The notes under the pieces: generated by a model
What the model was told of the DNA's origin: nothing
What the model saw: the letters and a program-made list of their open reading frames with translations, nothing else
Database searches by the model: none
Shown here: piece by piece, positions 43,606-54,745 of the stretch
Position numbering within the stretch: the first letter of the stretch is position 1
How the letters are laid out: each line of letters starts with the position of its first letter
Source: Nematopogon swammerdamellus
Lineage: Eukaryota > Arthropoda > Insecta > Lepidoptera > Adelidae
Direction of reading: 5' to 3'
NCBI GenBank assembly: GCA_946902875.1
Contig: OX336345.1
Coordinates: forward strand, 3,689,395-3,753,394
Length of the DNA: 64,000 nt
Position numbers and translations under genes: made by a program

Positions 43606-43979
43606 AATGCCTCAATGCATTATATTCTACCGGGTGAGCGCTCGGCCGTTGAAGGATGACCGTGGTTCGGATTCCACGTTAAACTGTAGGTTACCCTACC
43701 CTACTTACTTACTAGGTGGTAGGTTTTATCCCGCCCGGGTTGGTACCACCACACTGAATGAAACGTCGGTCGAAACGGCTATGTAAATAGTTCGTGTTTT
43801 CAGTCCAGTTCGGCGTAGCCGACATGAAATGAAGGTAAGCACCGACATGGCACCTAGTTCACCCGGTGCTATGGGCTGACATCACGGATGTTGTAGGTGA
43901 TGTAGCCAATCGTGCAAGTTTCCATAAAAAAAAAATCTAGCTAACCTTAAGGATGAGGGAGAAGTACATGCAGGCGAAC
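43606..43979 (-). mobile_element. LINE tail interrupted by SINE-B
   Basis: GGCGAGCTTAATGCCTCAAT and GCATTATATTCTA (left) plus CTAGCTAACCTTAAGGATGA and GAGAAGTACATGCAGGCGAA (right) form the reverse complement of the LINE tail at 29.64 kb. The SINE 43628-43937 splits it near ATTCTA. Confidence 0.75.
43628..43937 (+). mobile_element. SINE-B, 5' truncated
   Basis: Begins GGGTGAGCGCTCGGCCGTTG, that is just inside the 5S-like box C, then GGTTCGGATTCC, core, and end GTTTCCATAAAAAAAAA. Confidence 0.85.
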
Positions 43980-44283
43980 TTTAATTTATTAAATTAATTA
44001 AATAATTTTTTTAATCTGCTGTTTTTTATTTATTGTTTTTTTTTTTTTATTTTTTTTTAATCTGATATCTTATATCTTCTTAATACATTAATCAATTCGA
44101 AGCACTAGTAGGTAGGTAACGTTGCGTATATTACACGTGTGTGTGTGTGTTGTTTTTATTGTTTATTTTTCTTAGTTTTTTTAACAGCTGTGTACGGTTC
44201 CTCGGAGCTTTTATAACATAATAAATAATACAATACAATACAACCAGAAATTACTTATAGAATAGTACCAATGTTTTAAATAG
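43980..44283. other. AT-rich, no feature
   Basis: Long T and A runs, a (GT)n at 44138, no gene. Confidence 0.4.
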
Positions 44284-44760
44284 TAAAAAAAACTGTGAAA
44301 TAAAAAACTATTTAAAAAAATATAAAAACCGCCTTCAAAAATGTATGAAATAAAAAAATAAAAATCGAACCCTAGAGTTGAAGGCGGTCGGTTATTTTTG
44401 CTTGCTTTAGCACCACCGCCTTCAACTCTAGGGTTCGATTTTTATTTTTTTATTTCATACATTTTTGAAGGCGGTTTTTATATTTTTTTAAGTAGTTTTT
44501 TATTTCACAGTTTTTTTAGTAATTTTTATTTGCTATTAATGTACTCGGCGGAATCGCTCGCTCGGCCTTCGGCCTCGCGATTCCGCCTCGCTTTCCAATC
44601 CGATCTTGACCAAAAAAAAAATGGGACCACCTTGGAGATAGACTAAACCGAACACAAAAAGAATCATCGAAATCGGTTCACAATTGGGGAAGATATTGCT
44701 GAACATACATAAAAAAAAATACATACAGCCGAACATCCTCCTTTTTTGAAGTCGGTTAAA
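44284..44760. mobile_element. Inverted-repeat element ending GAAGTCGGTTAAAAA
   Basis: Arms of about 105 bp (44284-44390 and 44415-44520) are nearly exact inverses: AAACCGCCTTCAAAAATGTA and CGAACCCTAGAGTTGAAGGC on the left are mirrored on the right. The right part continues through GCTCGGCCTTCGGCCTCGC to CCTCCTTTTTTGAAGTCGGT, a repeat end typical of lepidopteran genomes. Class not determined. Confidence 0.75.
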
Positions 44761-44989
44761 AATAGCATAGACTACAAGCGAATAATACTGGAATATTACA
44801 CAATATTACATTATATTACGTGTATATTTATTTGCACATATATTCTACATATTATGTGCAAATATATAATCACATAATATATAATCACATAATATAATCA
44901 CATGTATGGCTTGTATTTAACTAGGATGCATTTATATGTATTGTTAATAAAGTATTCTTATTATTATTTTATCTTCAATTCTCACGCTC
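44761..44989. other. AT-rich with ATAATCACATAAT repeats
   Basis: TATATAATCACATAATATAT repeats around 44860-44905. No gene. Confidence 0.4.
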
Positions 44990-45200
44990 AACTCTTTTGC
45001 TACTACCTACTTACATTCCACTATATTATCGAATCTCAAACATCCAAAGGTTGACTGTAAGAAATGTCTGTAAGGGATAAGTCCGCCTTTGCAACTTATG
45101 TAAATTTTCTAATGTAGGTACTTGTTACTGTTTAATGTTTACTGGAGCAATAAAGCATTTTCTATTCTATTTCTATTCTATTCTATTCTATTCTACATAA
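44990..45200 (+). mobile_element. LINE 3' tail with (TATTC)n end
   Basis: CATCCAAAGGTTGACTGTAA, GGGATAAGTCCGCCTTTGC, GGAGCAATAAAGCATTTTCT, (ATTCT)n. Same family as 16401-16560 on the other strand. Confidence 0.75.
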
Positions 45201-45647
45201 ATAATTTCATACCCTTATGTTTCTCGGTCAAAAGCTGGTTTATCTATATTACCGTACATACAATTCAGGAGGGATTAAACTACGCTTGCTTGCTCATCAA
45301 ACTTTGAAAGGAACTGTGCTATTACACGGGAAGTTTATAAGTTATCCATTGTCGACCCATATCGTATGTCCTTGTCACACACAAGTCTATGATAAGGAGC
45401 TGAAGACGACGCGAAGCTTCGAATCAACCGAAATTCGTTGAAATAAGTGGAAGTATAGCAAGCGATCCCTTAGCGAAAACTAAGTTCTACGATCATTATT
45501 GTGAGTTCAAGAAGTCCCTCGGGGAAGTTTTACCGTTCGGTGTCTGATGCTAGGATACTTTGCGTGAACAGATTTCGCTGGTGGATTTCTTGTTTTTTTT
45601 TTCCCGACTAAATTCCAAATACGGTCAAAAGGAAGTGCATCGATGCA
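45201..45647. other. No gene or recognised repeat seen
   Basis: Two overlapping short frames without motif. Confidence 0.35.
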
Positions 45648-45820
45648 ACCACCGCACTGAATGAAAGGTCGATCGAAGCGGCCATGTAAATAGTTCGTCT
45701 TTTCCGTCCAGTTCAGTGTAACCGGCACGACCGAAGGAAAGCACTGACATGGCAACTAGTTAATCAATATCTTGTCGGCTGACATCACGGATGTTGAAGG
45801 TGATGTAGCCAACCTTAACC
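45648..45820 (+). mobile_element. SINE-B body fragment
   Basis: ACCACCGCACTGAATGAAAG, CGATCGAAGCGGCC, TTCCGTCCAGTTCAGTGTAA, GGTGATGTAGCCAACC. No A-rich end. Confidence 0.8.
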
Positions 45821-45899
45821 TTAGGCGGTAGCTGGTGATTTAGTCAACACTGCCATAAACCATTGAAAAATATTAAAATTTAGAGCACAAAAGTAATTC

Positions 45900-46016
45900 A
45901 CACGGCAGGACCGAAGGGAAGCACTGACGTGGCACCTAGTTCACCCGGTGTTATGGGCTGACATCACGGATGTTGTAGGTGATGTAGCCATCCGTGCCAG
46001 TTTCCATAAAAAAAAG
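45900..46016 (+). mobile_element. SINE-B 3' tail fragment
   Basis: GGACCGAAGGGAAGCACTGA through GGTGATGTAGCCATCCG to TTTCCATAAAAAAAA. Confidence 0.85.
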
Positions 46017-46200
46017 CTCCGTCACCCTCCTTCGGGTCCTTCCTATGTGTATGTATGTATGTATATATGATATGTATATGTGTGTGTGTACGTATATAAA
46101 AGTGTTTAACTGCTAGATAACATCTCAACAAAGGCGTTGCTCTGTAAGACTATTACTCTACTGCCCACATCGCTATACGTAGCACCTAGACGTGAGTGTA

Positions 46201-46911
46201 AAGGGTTACCATCCGTTCGGATTTCTCCGGACGTATTCGGACTTTCGGCCTTTCGTCCGGTCTTTGCTCGGCTTTTTAATTTGTTCGGATTTTATATTTA
46301 TATGGACACTTTTTTTATGAATATTTAATGTTCGCCGTAAATGAGTAATTACTAAATTCGTCTTCAATCTTTCTTAAACTACATACGTGGGCACGTGGGA
46401 CAACACGCGTGGGATTTATTATTTCATCTTATTACTAAAACTAGTTTTGCCCGCGTCTTCGCTCGCGTGAAAGTCGTATTTAAAAAGAAGAAAGTAAGTA
46501 AGCCCGCTACCGTACCTTTAATTCGGCGGCGCGCGGAACAATTCGGTTTGTATGAGAGCCATATCTTAGCGTAACCGGAACTGAATTTTATTTATCCTAT
46601 CCTGTGTAAAATGTGTTTGCACTTAGTTTAATCGAATTCGGATGATCGGTTTTAGAGTTATGGAGGAACATACATACAGAAAATATTTCTAAAATCATTA
46701 AGTATTAGTATCATACATAGAGTCTACAAACGCAGTATCTCATAAACAAAGTAACTTACTCCATGACCATCCCAGATTTCTTATTAGTATTGATGCCCGA
46801 ACACTTTTTTAAATGTTCAGCTTTTTTTTAAATATGTTCGTTTAGGCTTTTAACTTTTTTAAATGTTCAGCTTTTTGTCAGGACTTTTCAAATTTCGTAA
46901 TGGTAACCCTA
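46201..46911. mobile_element. hAT-like element carrying a G repeat
   Basis: Ends AAGGGTTACCAT and ATGGTAACCCTA are inverted; flanks TGAGTGTA (46193-46200) and TGAGTGCA (46912-46919) match at 7 of 8 positions, as for an old hAT 8-bp duplication. Inside are CGGACTTTCGGCC-like words and, from 46441 to about 46795, an inserted G repeat. No transposase frame. Confidence 0.72.
46441..46800 (+). mobile_element. G repeat, full length
   Basis: ACTAGTTTTGCCCGCGTCTT, CGCTCGCGTGAAAGTCGTAT, GAAGAAAGTAAGTAAGCCCG, GATCGGTTTTAGAGTTATGG, AGTATCTCATAAACAAAGTA, TTATTAGTATTGATG. The AGAAAGTAAGTAA word is the same as in the 68-bp unit at 39.4-42.3 kb. Confidence 0.8.
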
Positions 46912-47099
46912 TGAGTGCACGAACTACGGAGGTACGAAGCGATATGCATACTGACACGCTGCTTCGCCGATGCCAGTTTGGTACAAAATTGCAGGCATAC
47001 ATTAAATTTGTCTGCGTCGTAATAATATGACGTTGCTAATTTGGGTGTGGAATTGATAAACGCTAAAATAATGTGTGACTGGTTTTATTTATTATTTTA

Positions 47100-47215
47100 T
47101 TTTTAGGGTTCCTTACCTTAAAGGGTAAAAACGAAACTGTTATAAGATAACTCCAGTGTCCGTTCGTCTGTCACGGAGGTTTTTCTCGAAAACTAAGTAA
47201 CGTAGAAACTTGAAT
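47100..47215 (+). mobile_element. Repeat E-related 5' fragment
   Basis: TTTTTAGGGTTCCTTACCTT, GTCCGTTCGTCTGTCACGGA. A diverged subfamily. Confidence 0.5.
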
Positions 47216-47299
47216 AAATAGATCTTGGTGACAGGCAAATACATACTATACACGGTGTTGCAACCCCAACCGTTAAACCCGAAAGGGGGTTATTCTGTA

Positions 47300-47482
47300 C
47301 ATGAAACCGAACGTTTCAAGCGTCGTATTAACGGGTTAGATAGCCTAGCAACAGTCCGCAAATCTGCTGGCATGGCACCTCTGAGCGTGGTTTCGCGAGG
47401 AGAGGTGATTTTGGCTCTGTCGACTGCACCATTGGTCTCTCGGCAAAGCCACCCATGCTGGTTTACATAAAAAAAAAACTTT
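47300..47482 (+). mobile_element. CR1/jockey-like LINE C-terminus and 3' end
   Basis: ACGTTTCAAGCGTCGTATTA encodes RFKRRINGLDSLATVRKSAG, the same end as VFKRRINRLDSLTTVRKSAG at 20.2 kb. The 3' UTR ends GGTTTACATAAAAAAAA. Confidence 0.75.
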
Positions 47483-47589
47483 TCTACGACTTTTTAATTT
47501 GAAGAAAAAACAAATATTTTCCCCATTCATTTTGAGAATAGGTATTTGTAGGAATAGGAGTTTTACTCGCACTTAGCAGATATTTTTTT

Positions 47590-47770
47590 TAAATATACGT
47601 AAATAGGTTTTTTTTTGTGGAAATCGCGCGGCCTCTTTACACCTACGATCAGGTGTCTAACGATGTCCATGGACATTCTGTGATGAATGAGGATTGCAAG
47701 TGCCCTGACAGCAGCCTTTCACATCCCTTTTAAAAAACCCCAAGCTGTACTTGGGAGAAAATAGATAATT
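47590..47770 (-). mobile_element. LINE 3' tail
   Basis: T-run, GTGGAAATCGCGCGGCC, GGTGTCTAACGATGTCCATG, GACATTCTGTGATGAATGAG, CTTTCACATCCCTTTT. Like 24.54 and 38.34 kb. Confidence 0.65.
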
Positions 47771-48355
47771 TTAACTATTTAAAGAATGTTATTAAAATTT
47801 TATCGATTTATGTTAAAATTAAAATTATTGCGTTGTGTGCAAGATTGTTCGCATGGAGCTTAATTAAAAAAAAATAAAAAATTTACACTTATAGATTATT
47901 TTCGATATGCCTTCCACGACATATTTTACAAATTCTTGTGTATTTCCACAGACATAAGTGCTTATTGACAGATTCTGAATATAAAATGTATTGCTTTATA
48001 ACACGCGATACAGATTCGGATGCTGCTCAAAGATTATAATATGACCGCGTGCCAAGATATTTCTCACGAGCTGTGCGTGTGTGTGTATAGAGTCTGTGAA
48101 CCCGACGAATGAGGCCTAGTTAAAAGTAGTGACCCCGAGGCGTTCGGAAAAATTAACCGTTGCTCTCACAATCTGTAACCTGGTATCGATAGGTGCGGAG
48201 GCTTGGAAATATTATAAAGTGTCTCGGCACCATGCTTACCTACACGGATTTAAACTAAATTTAAACTTTGTAACCGATTTAGTTAAAACATAATATTAGA
48301 TAATATAAAATAGTTAAAAAAGTTTTTTTTTCAAACCTTTTTTTTATCTTAACTT
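47771..48355. other. No gene or recognised repeat seen
   Basis: AT-rich; nothing recognisable. Confidence 0.35.
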
Positions 48356-48465
48356 GGTTTTTTATGAGGGGCCAAAGCGCATGCTAATATCACCTCCGAG
48401 AGGTAGGTGCCTTACCGGAGACTTCCCTGAATTGCTGGTTATACTGGACTAGAAGACAACACAAC
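48356..48465 (-). mobile_element. SINE-A 3' end, truncated
   Basis: GAGGGGCCAAAGCGCATGCT, ATATCACCTCCGAGAGGTAG, CGGAGACTTCCCTGAATTGC, GGACTAGAAGACAACAC. CCGACCAGCC is deleted. Confidence 0.8.
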
Positions 48466-49220
48466 AACACATTTTTGAACAAAATGATAAAATTTTTGGA
48501 GTAAATAGAATAAATCGAATGTTGTTTGATCGATCTTGATGATGATGAATTGATGATAGATGTTGCAAATAAATCTAAATATGTAATGTAATATCTTTTT
48601 AAATTATAAATTTTTTTTTATTCCCATTTTCAAAATTCACAAAAAAATCATAAACAAATTCGACCAAAATCAAAATAATTGATTTTCGCCAGCTGCTCAA
48701 TTATGATAGATTTTCAACATCGTCCGCAATAGGGTCCCAACCCTATTCTAGAATGTCGCTCTGACATCTGTCACAGAGATCAAACTATATTTTACTATCT
48801 ATAGTAAAGAGTAAACATACAACATGCTCCAGTAAATAAATTCTTTCGAAGCTGTAGATCTGGAGAAAATCCGAATGTACTAGTACACCGCTGCGTATGT
48901 GTTATGCGGACGGGACCAAATACGCAAATATTGGATTCAGAAGGGCTCTACGGAGTCCTAAATAAATTGCTCTGATACCACCACTCTAGGCTATAAAATG
49001 TTTTTCTAACACCTACCTAAAGGGAGTCTAAAGGTGTTGGTTAGAACATCTTCAGACTCGCCCTTGGCAGGTTTAAATAGATTGAGATAATTTATTAATT
49101 TTTTAGGAAACTTGACAGCTAACTTATGAACTAGTACATACGCATAGAGAAAACATTATAAGGCCAATAATTAAATTCCAGTTTTACATAATTAGTTTAT
49201 GATATACATTTATAGGTATA
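48466..49220. other. No gene; small hairpin
   Basis: A hairpin (TGTTTTTCTAACACCT / AGGTGTTGGTTAGAACA) at about 48999-49049. Otherwise AT-rich. Confidence 0.4.
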
Positions 49221-49437
49221 CAAGCTGTGCCCGCGGCTCCGCCCGCTCTCATATTTCACTTCACTGCTAACCTCATAAGGTATTTAGCGTGATAGTAAGT
49301 AGCCTATAGTTGATGGGAAGAATCAAGCTATCCGTAGAAATTTGTTTTATTAAAATCGGTTCAGTGGTTCTCGAGTTATAAGTGGACAGACAGACACTCA
49401 GACAGACAGAAAGCAGACGTTGGATTTTATTATAGGT
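49221..49437 (+). mobile_element. GTGCCCGCGGCTCCGCCC repeat, second copy
   Basis: Nearly identical to 27945-28158; differs by a few bases and an extra CAGA in the tail. Confidence 0.85.
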
Positions 49438-49539
49438 AAGGAATAAGGAAAGGATATACCTACGTCGGACATAGTATGTCCTGCTAACTATCATATCTAA
49501 ATGTCAGAAAATAAAAGATCAAAATAGCACTAAAAATAG

Positions 49540-49620
49540 TTCAAATAAGCACAATATAATAATTTACATGAGGTGCAAATGCGGATGTATTGTTACAGAG
49601 ATTTCTTCCAGTCAACCTTT
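49540..49620 (-). mobile_element. LINE tail scrap
   Basis: GGTGCAAATGCGGATG and AGATTTCTTCCAGTCAACCT resemble 16.48-16.54 kb. Confidence 0.5.
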
Positions 49621-50822
49621 GAAGATTTGATTTTTCATATATTAATATTATTAATAAAATTACAGTCAATGCAAATATTTCGACTTATGTCGTCTTCAGA
49701 TATAAACTCTCTTTATTTAAATTAATCAAAATAACCTAATACAATAAAATTAAACTAAAATTAAGAAATATGATAAAACTAAACTAAAATAACTTATAAA
49801 CCAAACCTAAAAAATAAAAAAATAAAAATTAAAACTACCTATAAATAATATATTTATGTCTTCAGTGATAATTATAATATACAATATAATATAAGATGGT
49901 GTTGATCGAGGTGTTGAAGATTTGAGAGGCACATGTAGTGAAATGTAAGTGGGCAGCAAACACCTTGAGTGTGGGATATCTAATAAATATTTATAATAAT
50001 TTAAACAGCTGTTATTAAGGCTCTGTCATATCGGCCGCAGTAGGTATTCGAGGGGGTGAAGCAGGGGTAGAGAATGCGAGGGGAAGGGAAGAGACTCCGC
50101 CCACAGTGGGGCGCTTCGCGCGCGCGGCCACGTGGCGCCGCTGCTAGTAGCGCAGCAGGTGATACTTCAACTATTACCAACATTTGTTTTTCCAAAACAA
50201 GTGAATGTCGCGCATCGATCGATAAATTGCCGCAACGGCTCAAAACTATGGAGGTGGCTTTTTACTTGTTATTATTAATTTTTTATTATCCATTTATTCA
50301 CACGTTTCGTTTTATATAAATTTTACATTTAAAACATTAAAACCTAAAATTAGTATAAAAATAAACGGAGTTTCCACCACCGGAAATTAATTTCTTAATG
50401 TTTTTATTAATTTCTTTATTAAAAACATTTATTGCAATTTTTTTCCTTTATTTGTGAAATAAAACCTATGGACGATGAGTGAAAAAACACAGACCAAGTA
50501 GAGTCGAACCCGCCAACCGAGGGTTCCGCACAAATACGATGGGGGGCGTGGCTTTGCAGTGGGGAGGTTTGCTACCAAATTGCTAGTAAGCTTATTGCCT
50601 AGACCAAGTTAAAATAGGAATTTTAGTGTTTTGCTGTACGCGTAGTTTATTTAGTTTACTTTAAAAAAATAAAGGAACAGATTTTCCATACAACATTTAA
50701 TTTTTAAATTTTCATGTAAAATGGAAACTTAACTTTTTTTTAACCACAAAAACATTGATTTTGATTATACATGTATGCAAAAACGACACGGGCTGCCTCG
50801 ACATGGTCCCTATTAAGTTACG
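49621..50822. other. No gene supported
   Basis: AT-rich with a GC-rich island at 50035-50160. AGTCGAACCCGCCAACCGAG with GGTTCCG at about 50500 resembles the end of repeat E (minus strand). Confidence 0.4.
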
Positions 50823-50873
50823 GTTAATTTATAGAAGGTGCGGAGCGTAGTGACGAATCTTCTATAAATTAAC
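50823..50873. repeat. Perfect 15-bp-arm hairpin
   Basis: GTTAATTTATAGAAG and CTTCTATAAATTAAC around a 21-bp loop. Confidence 0.8.
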
Positions 50874-52540
50874 CCTTATAATTTTTTAAACCACCAAACT
50901 GGTTATAATAATAATTAACATTCCTCAACCCCGGCCATCACCTCCCACTTCAAAGCCACACACACAATGTAAATTAAGTTCATCTCAAGATTAATTTTAT
51001 GATACATAAATATATTACAAACAAACTTAATTTTGCGGTCAACCTAAGTAATAATTTCTCACTAACTATTTAAACGAGACCAGTTTTTCATATTTTCGTA
51101 TTCCTCTCTTTAAAGTTTTTGAACCACTTTGTCATAAAAGCAAGTCAAAATCTGTAAGAAGCAAACAAGAACCAACCAAGAAAGAATCACATAAATTTCT
51201 TGTGCACGTAAAGTCCTTTTGCACAAATCGCAGATCAAGTCATCCTTGGAGTACGGCTTGCACCTGTGGGATGGCTCTGCCAAATATGCAAGGCAATGAT
51301 ATGTAAAAGAAAGGAGCAAAAAAAATATTTAAATTTTTTTTTAAATCTCGTCGAGGCCTATCATTTTCTCCAGCAGATGAGTAGTCGTGGAAGTCGTGGA
51401 TCAGTAGTTTCCGAAATATACCCTCTCAAACACTTCTCCTTTTTTATTCTGAAACGGCTGAACCAATTTTGAAAAAAATACAACTATTTCAAAAAGAGCA
51501 ATTTTTTTCTATGTAAAGAATCAATTTGCAAGTCGATCTGACCAGTAGTTCAGGAGTTATAAGCATTTATTGATTTTCTAAGCCTATTTTCTAAGGGCCA
51601 TATTTATAGAAGGGCTTGATGTACGACTCTCGGGTATGTCAACTTAGCAAGTCGGATATGCATCACCTTCCTGTAACTCTTATAGTTTCGAGATATAAGT
51701 CGGCAAAAGTACATAATTTTCGTGACGCAACTTTTTTGTAAAAAACCGGCTGCAAGATAAAGACGTTTCATCAAATTCACATCAAAAACAAAGAAAACAC
51801 AAAAATAAATCTATAAATAAAAATCATGTTTAGGGGTTCTGGTATTTTGTTGAATTTATTGTAGCTCTTTCAAATTGCCATCTAATATGCAACAATAAAA
51901 ATATATTATTATAAAATAATTCTTTTGGGAATCCATCGTGTTTGTGTTTCCGTTTTCAAAGATGTGACGTAAAAAAATATAATTTTAAAGAAGCCATCTC
52001 CACTTTATCCTAATCGTACGCACGCATTTGGCCCTACACTGTGTATCAATTGTCAGAATTAGGCGGAAAAAAATATGGAATGAAACAATGGATTGTCCAC
52101 AGTGCCTATCGGCATTTTGCCTTTGTCAAATCCAGTAAAACCTACCAATTATTGTTTGTCTAAATAGGACGAATAAAACCATAATATATTTATTGAAGAA
52201 CATTCAGGTTGATACCGCTTTTCTCGCCATAGTAGGGGGGAGGCAATGCCCGTTCAATACACAATTAAATATCAACTTTCCATATAGGCAAATTGACGTA
52301 AAAGATGAAAAGTAAGAGTAACCCAAAAACTTACTTTGAAATAAAAAAAAACTATTCCATATATTTTATTATGATAGGCACTGACATTTTTTATAAAAAA
52401 AATCGGATTTATTCTCGATTTCGGGAGTGGCGTCATAGTAATAGTTGTTAAATGACTATGTATAAAGAAAGTACTCAGTTATGTAATTGGAGTATTGGAA
52501 CGAAGTTCCTTATAGTGGCTTGCGCGGTAATGCGAACTGT
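50874..52540. other. AT-rich, no gene supported
   Basis: A 69-codon minus-strand frame at 51110-51319 has Cys pairs (HRCKPYSKDDLICDLCKRTL) that could be the scrap of a zinc-finger-like or transposase C-terminus, but it has no further support. Confidence 0.4.
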
Positions 52541-52547
52541 CAGAAAA

Positions 52548-52704
52548 CGCGGCTGTTACGACCATCTGGTCCTGTGGAAGGCGAGAAAACGACATGCTTT
52601 GCAAACAAAGGAAACTGTACTTTCTTTCCAACGTGTAAGAGCTATCTTAATGTCCCGGCTGTTACGACGATATATATAAAAGGCGAGAAAATGACATTGC
52701 TTTG
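52548..52704. repeat. Imperfect 50-bp direct repeat
   Basis: CGGCTGTTACGACCATC and AAGGCGAGAAAACGACATGC at 52550-52600 recur as CGGCTGTTACGACGATA and AAGGCGAGAAAATGACATTG at 52655-52704. Confidence 0.6.
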
Positions 52705-53153
52705 AAAAAATTTAATTTAGAACAAATCATCAAATCAAATCAAATGAAGTAAAGAAACTGTTAGCTGACGTCGCACCAATGCAATTGGAGAAAACAGACA
52801 GACAAACACTTCCAAAAAATGCTTGCAGATGATATCTCAGTTGTACTGAAAAGCAATGACATAGGTAAAAAAATTTAAATGAGTCAGCATGATGTCCTCC
52901 ATCTAAAAAATTTTTTTGGACCACTATAACTGGGCCACCCTGTATAACTGGCGCGCCTTAATTGAATGAAAAGAAAAAGATAAGCCCAGGAATGAATAGG
53001 TGAGATGCCGGGAAACATCAACATTTGTAACCTGTTTTTCGTTACGCATAATTTAGTTGCGATTTTGACGCGACATTGAAAGCATCTCAGTTGAAGTGTA
53101 GTTATTATTGAAAGGTATTCTTTTGTGATTCTGCAACCTGTGGTATATAAGGT
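52705..53153. other. No gene or recognised repeat seen
   Basis: Mixed AT-rich sequence. Confidence 0.35.
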
Positions 53154-53535
53154 CTTTCAAAATTAGTTAATAGTACGCTAAAGGCGGGGGGGGGGGGGGG
53201 GGGGGGAGGGTGAATTTTTTTTTTATGTAATATGTAAAAAAAAATATTTCCTAATGGTTTCATTTTCATTCCAGGAACAAAAAAGATAGAATAAAAAGAA
53301 TTAGATTTTTTTACCTACTTACACGTGTTACATCATAATGGTAATGAAGACCTTTTTGTTACTGTTATGAAACTGAATCGATTAGGCTATAAAAATCAAC
53401 CACCAATTTTTTTATTTAAATACATAATTTTTTTTTTACATAAAACAAGCCCTAGGTCCAAAATTTTTTATATACGTTTTACTCCCTATATGATACAGAA
53501 CCCCCCCTTAGCGTACTATTAACTAATTTTGAAAG
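53154..53535. mobile_element. TIR element, about 382 bp
   Basis: CTTTCAAAATTAGTTAATAG, TACGCTAA at the left is inverted at the right as TTAGCGTACTATTAACTAAT, TTTGAAAG. G-run (about 20) inside the left end, C-run inside the right. AT-rich interior without a coding frame. Confidence 0.75.
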
Positions 53536-54113
53536 AAATTTTAAAAAATTTTTAAAAATATTTTGTTTTGTTTTTTGTAGCTTGTTTAAGTAACAATAAT
53601 CATGCAAATTTGAACTTGACCAAATATTGAAAAAAAAAAATATTATGAATGTATAGCGGGATATTTGAATGCAATCTCCGCGAGGTGCCGTCTACATTTT
53701 AATATGGGCTTATTGTGCAATTAATATTGTAAGCAAAAAATCAGCTGCCAAGTCTTACCAAAAACACCATTTCAATAGATTTTCTTCTCATAACTCATTC
53801 ATCTGTAATCAATCATGATCAAATGAAGGAAATATAATTCCGTCATGGAAAAAAAAATTATAGTAATTTTCAGTTGCTACGTTGGTTGACCCACTGTGCG
53901 CCGCACTGCTCCGTCGTCGCGGCCGCGAGCCACCGCGCCGACCGCTGCTCCGCGCCCGGACCGCCGGCCGAGCCGCCGCGCCGCCCGCTCCGCGCCGCCC
54001 GCTCCGCGCCGCCCGCTCCGCGCCGCCTCCGCTCGGCTCAGGAGATTTTGACATTGAAAATGTCTTTTCGTTCGTTCCTATAGACCCCACGAAAAAGTGC
54101 GATCCCCTTATAA
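53536..54113. other. AT-rich, then very CpG-rich, no gene supported
   Basis: 53880-54040 consists of near-repeated CGCCGCCCGCTCCGCGCCGC words, so its open frames on both strands are low-complexity Arg/Ala/Pro. Confidence 0.4.
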
Positions 54114-54503
54114 TTTTTTTTTATGTAATCCGCTATGGGTGGCTGAGTCGGAGGGGCCAAAGCGCATGCTCCGACCAGCCAATATCACCTCCGAGAAGGT
54201 AGGTGCCATACCGGAGACTTCCCTGGATTGCTGGCTATACTGGACTAGAGGAGAACACAGTCGAGGCTGCTATGCGGCCATCTTACATCCAGTACGGTGG
54301 TACCAACCCAGCCGGCTACAATTTGAGCCTACCACCTAGTAAGGCGCAAGGGAAGGGACCGGTTCCGAACGGTGAAGCAGCAAGTGTAGGTATGCACGTA
54401 AATTTTTTCGTCAGAAAAAACTCATTGGTACACGCCGGCTGGATTCGAACCTGGGACCTCTCGCATGAGAAGCCGATGCCCAAACCACTCGGCCACCCGC
54501 CGC
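54114..54503 (-). mobile_element. SINE-A, full length
   Basis: Minus strand: head GCGGCGGGTGGCCGAGTGG, B-box-like GGTTCGAATCC (here with a C to G difference nearby), linker, core, 3' module, A-rich tail. Small deletion in the core (CTACAGTTTTG missing). Confidence 0.88.
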
Positions 54504-54529
54504 TAATATATATATCTCGGAGAGTTGTG

Positions 54530-54745
54530 AAGATATGATATATCCAACGAGCCCAAATATGGTGGATTTATCATGTGTAGTTTAGGAGTTCCTATGGCTT
54601 CCTTCCGGCTCCATCATCAGGACCTTGGAAATAACATATGACTAGAGTACTTGCGAAGACAAATCCAACGAGCCCAAACACGGTCGATTTATCATGTGTG
54701 GTTTAGGAGTTCCTATGGCTTCATTCCGGCTCCATCATCAGAACC
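54530..54745. repeat. Tandem duplication, 121-bp unit
   Basis: TCCAACGAGCCCAAA at 54543 and 54664; both units carry GATTTATCATGTGT, GTTTAGGAGTTCCTATGGCT and CCGGCTCCATCATCAG. Confidence 0.8.

Noticed and set aside
51110..51319. Zinc-finger-like or transposase C-terminus
   Set aside because: Cys pairs are suggestive, but the frame is 69 codons with no continuation on either side.
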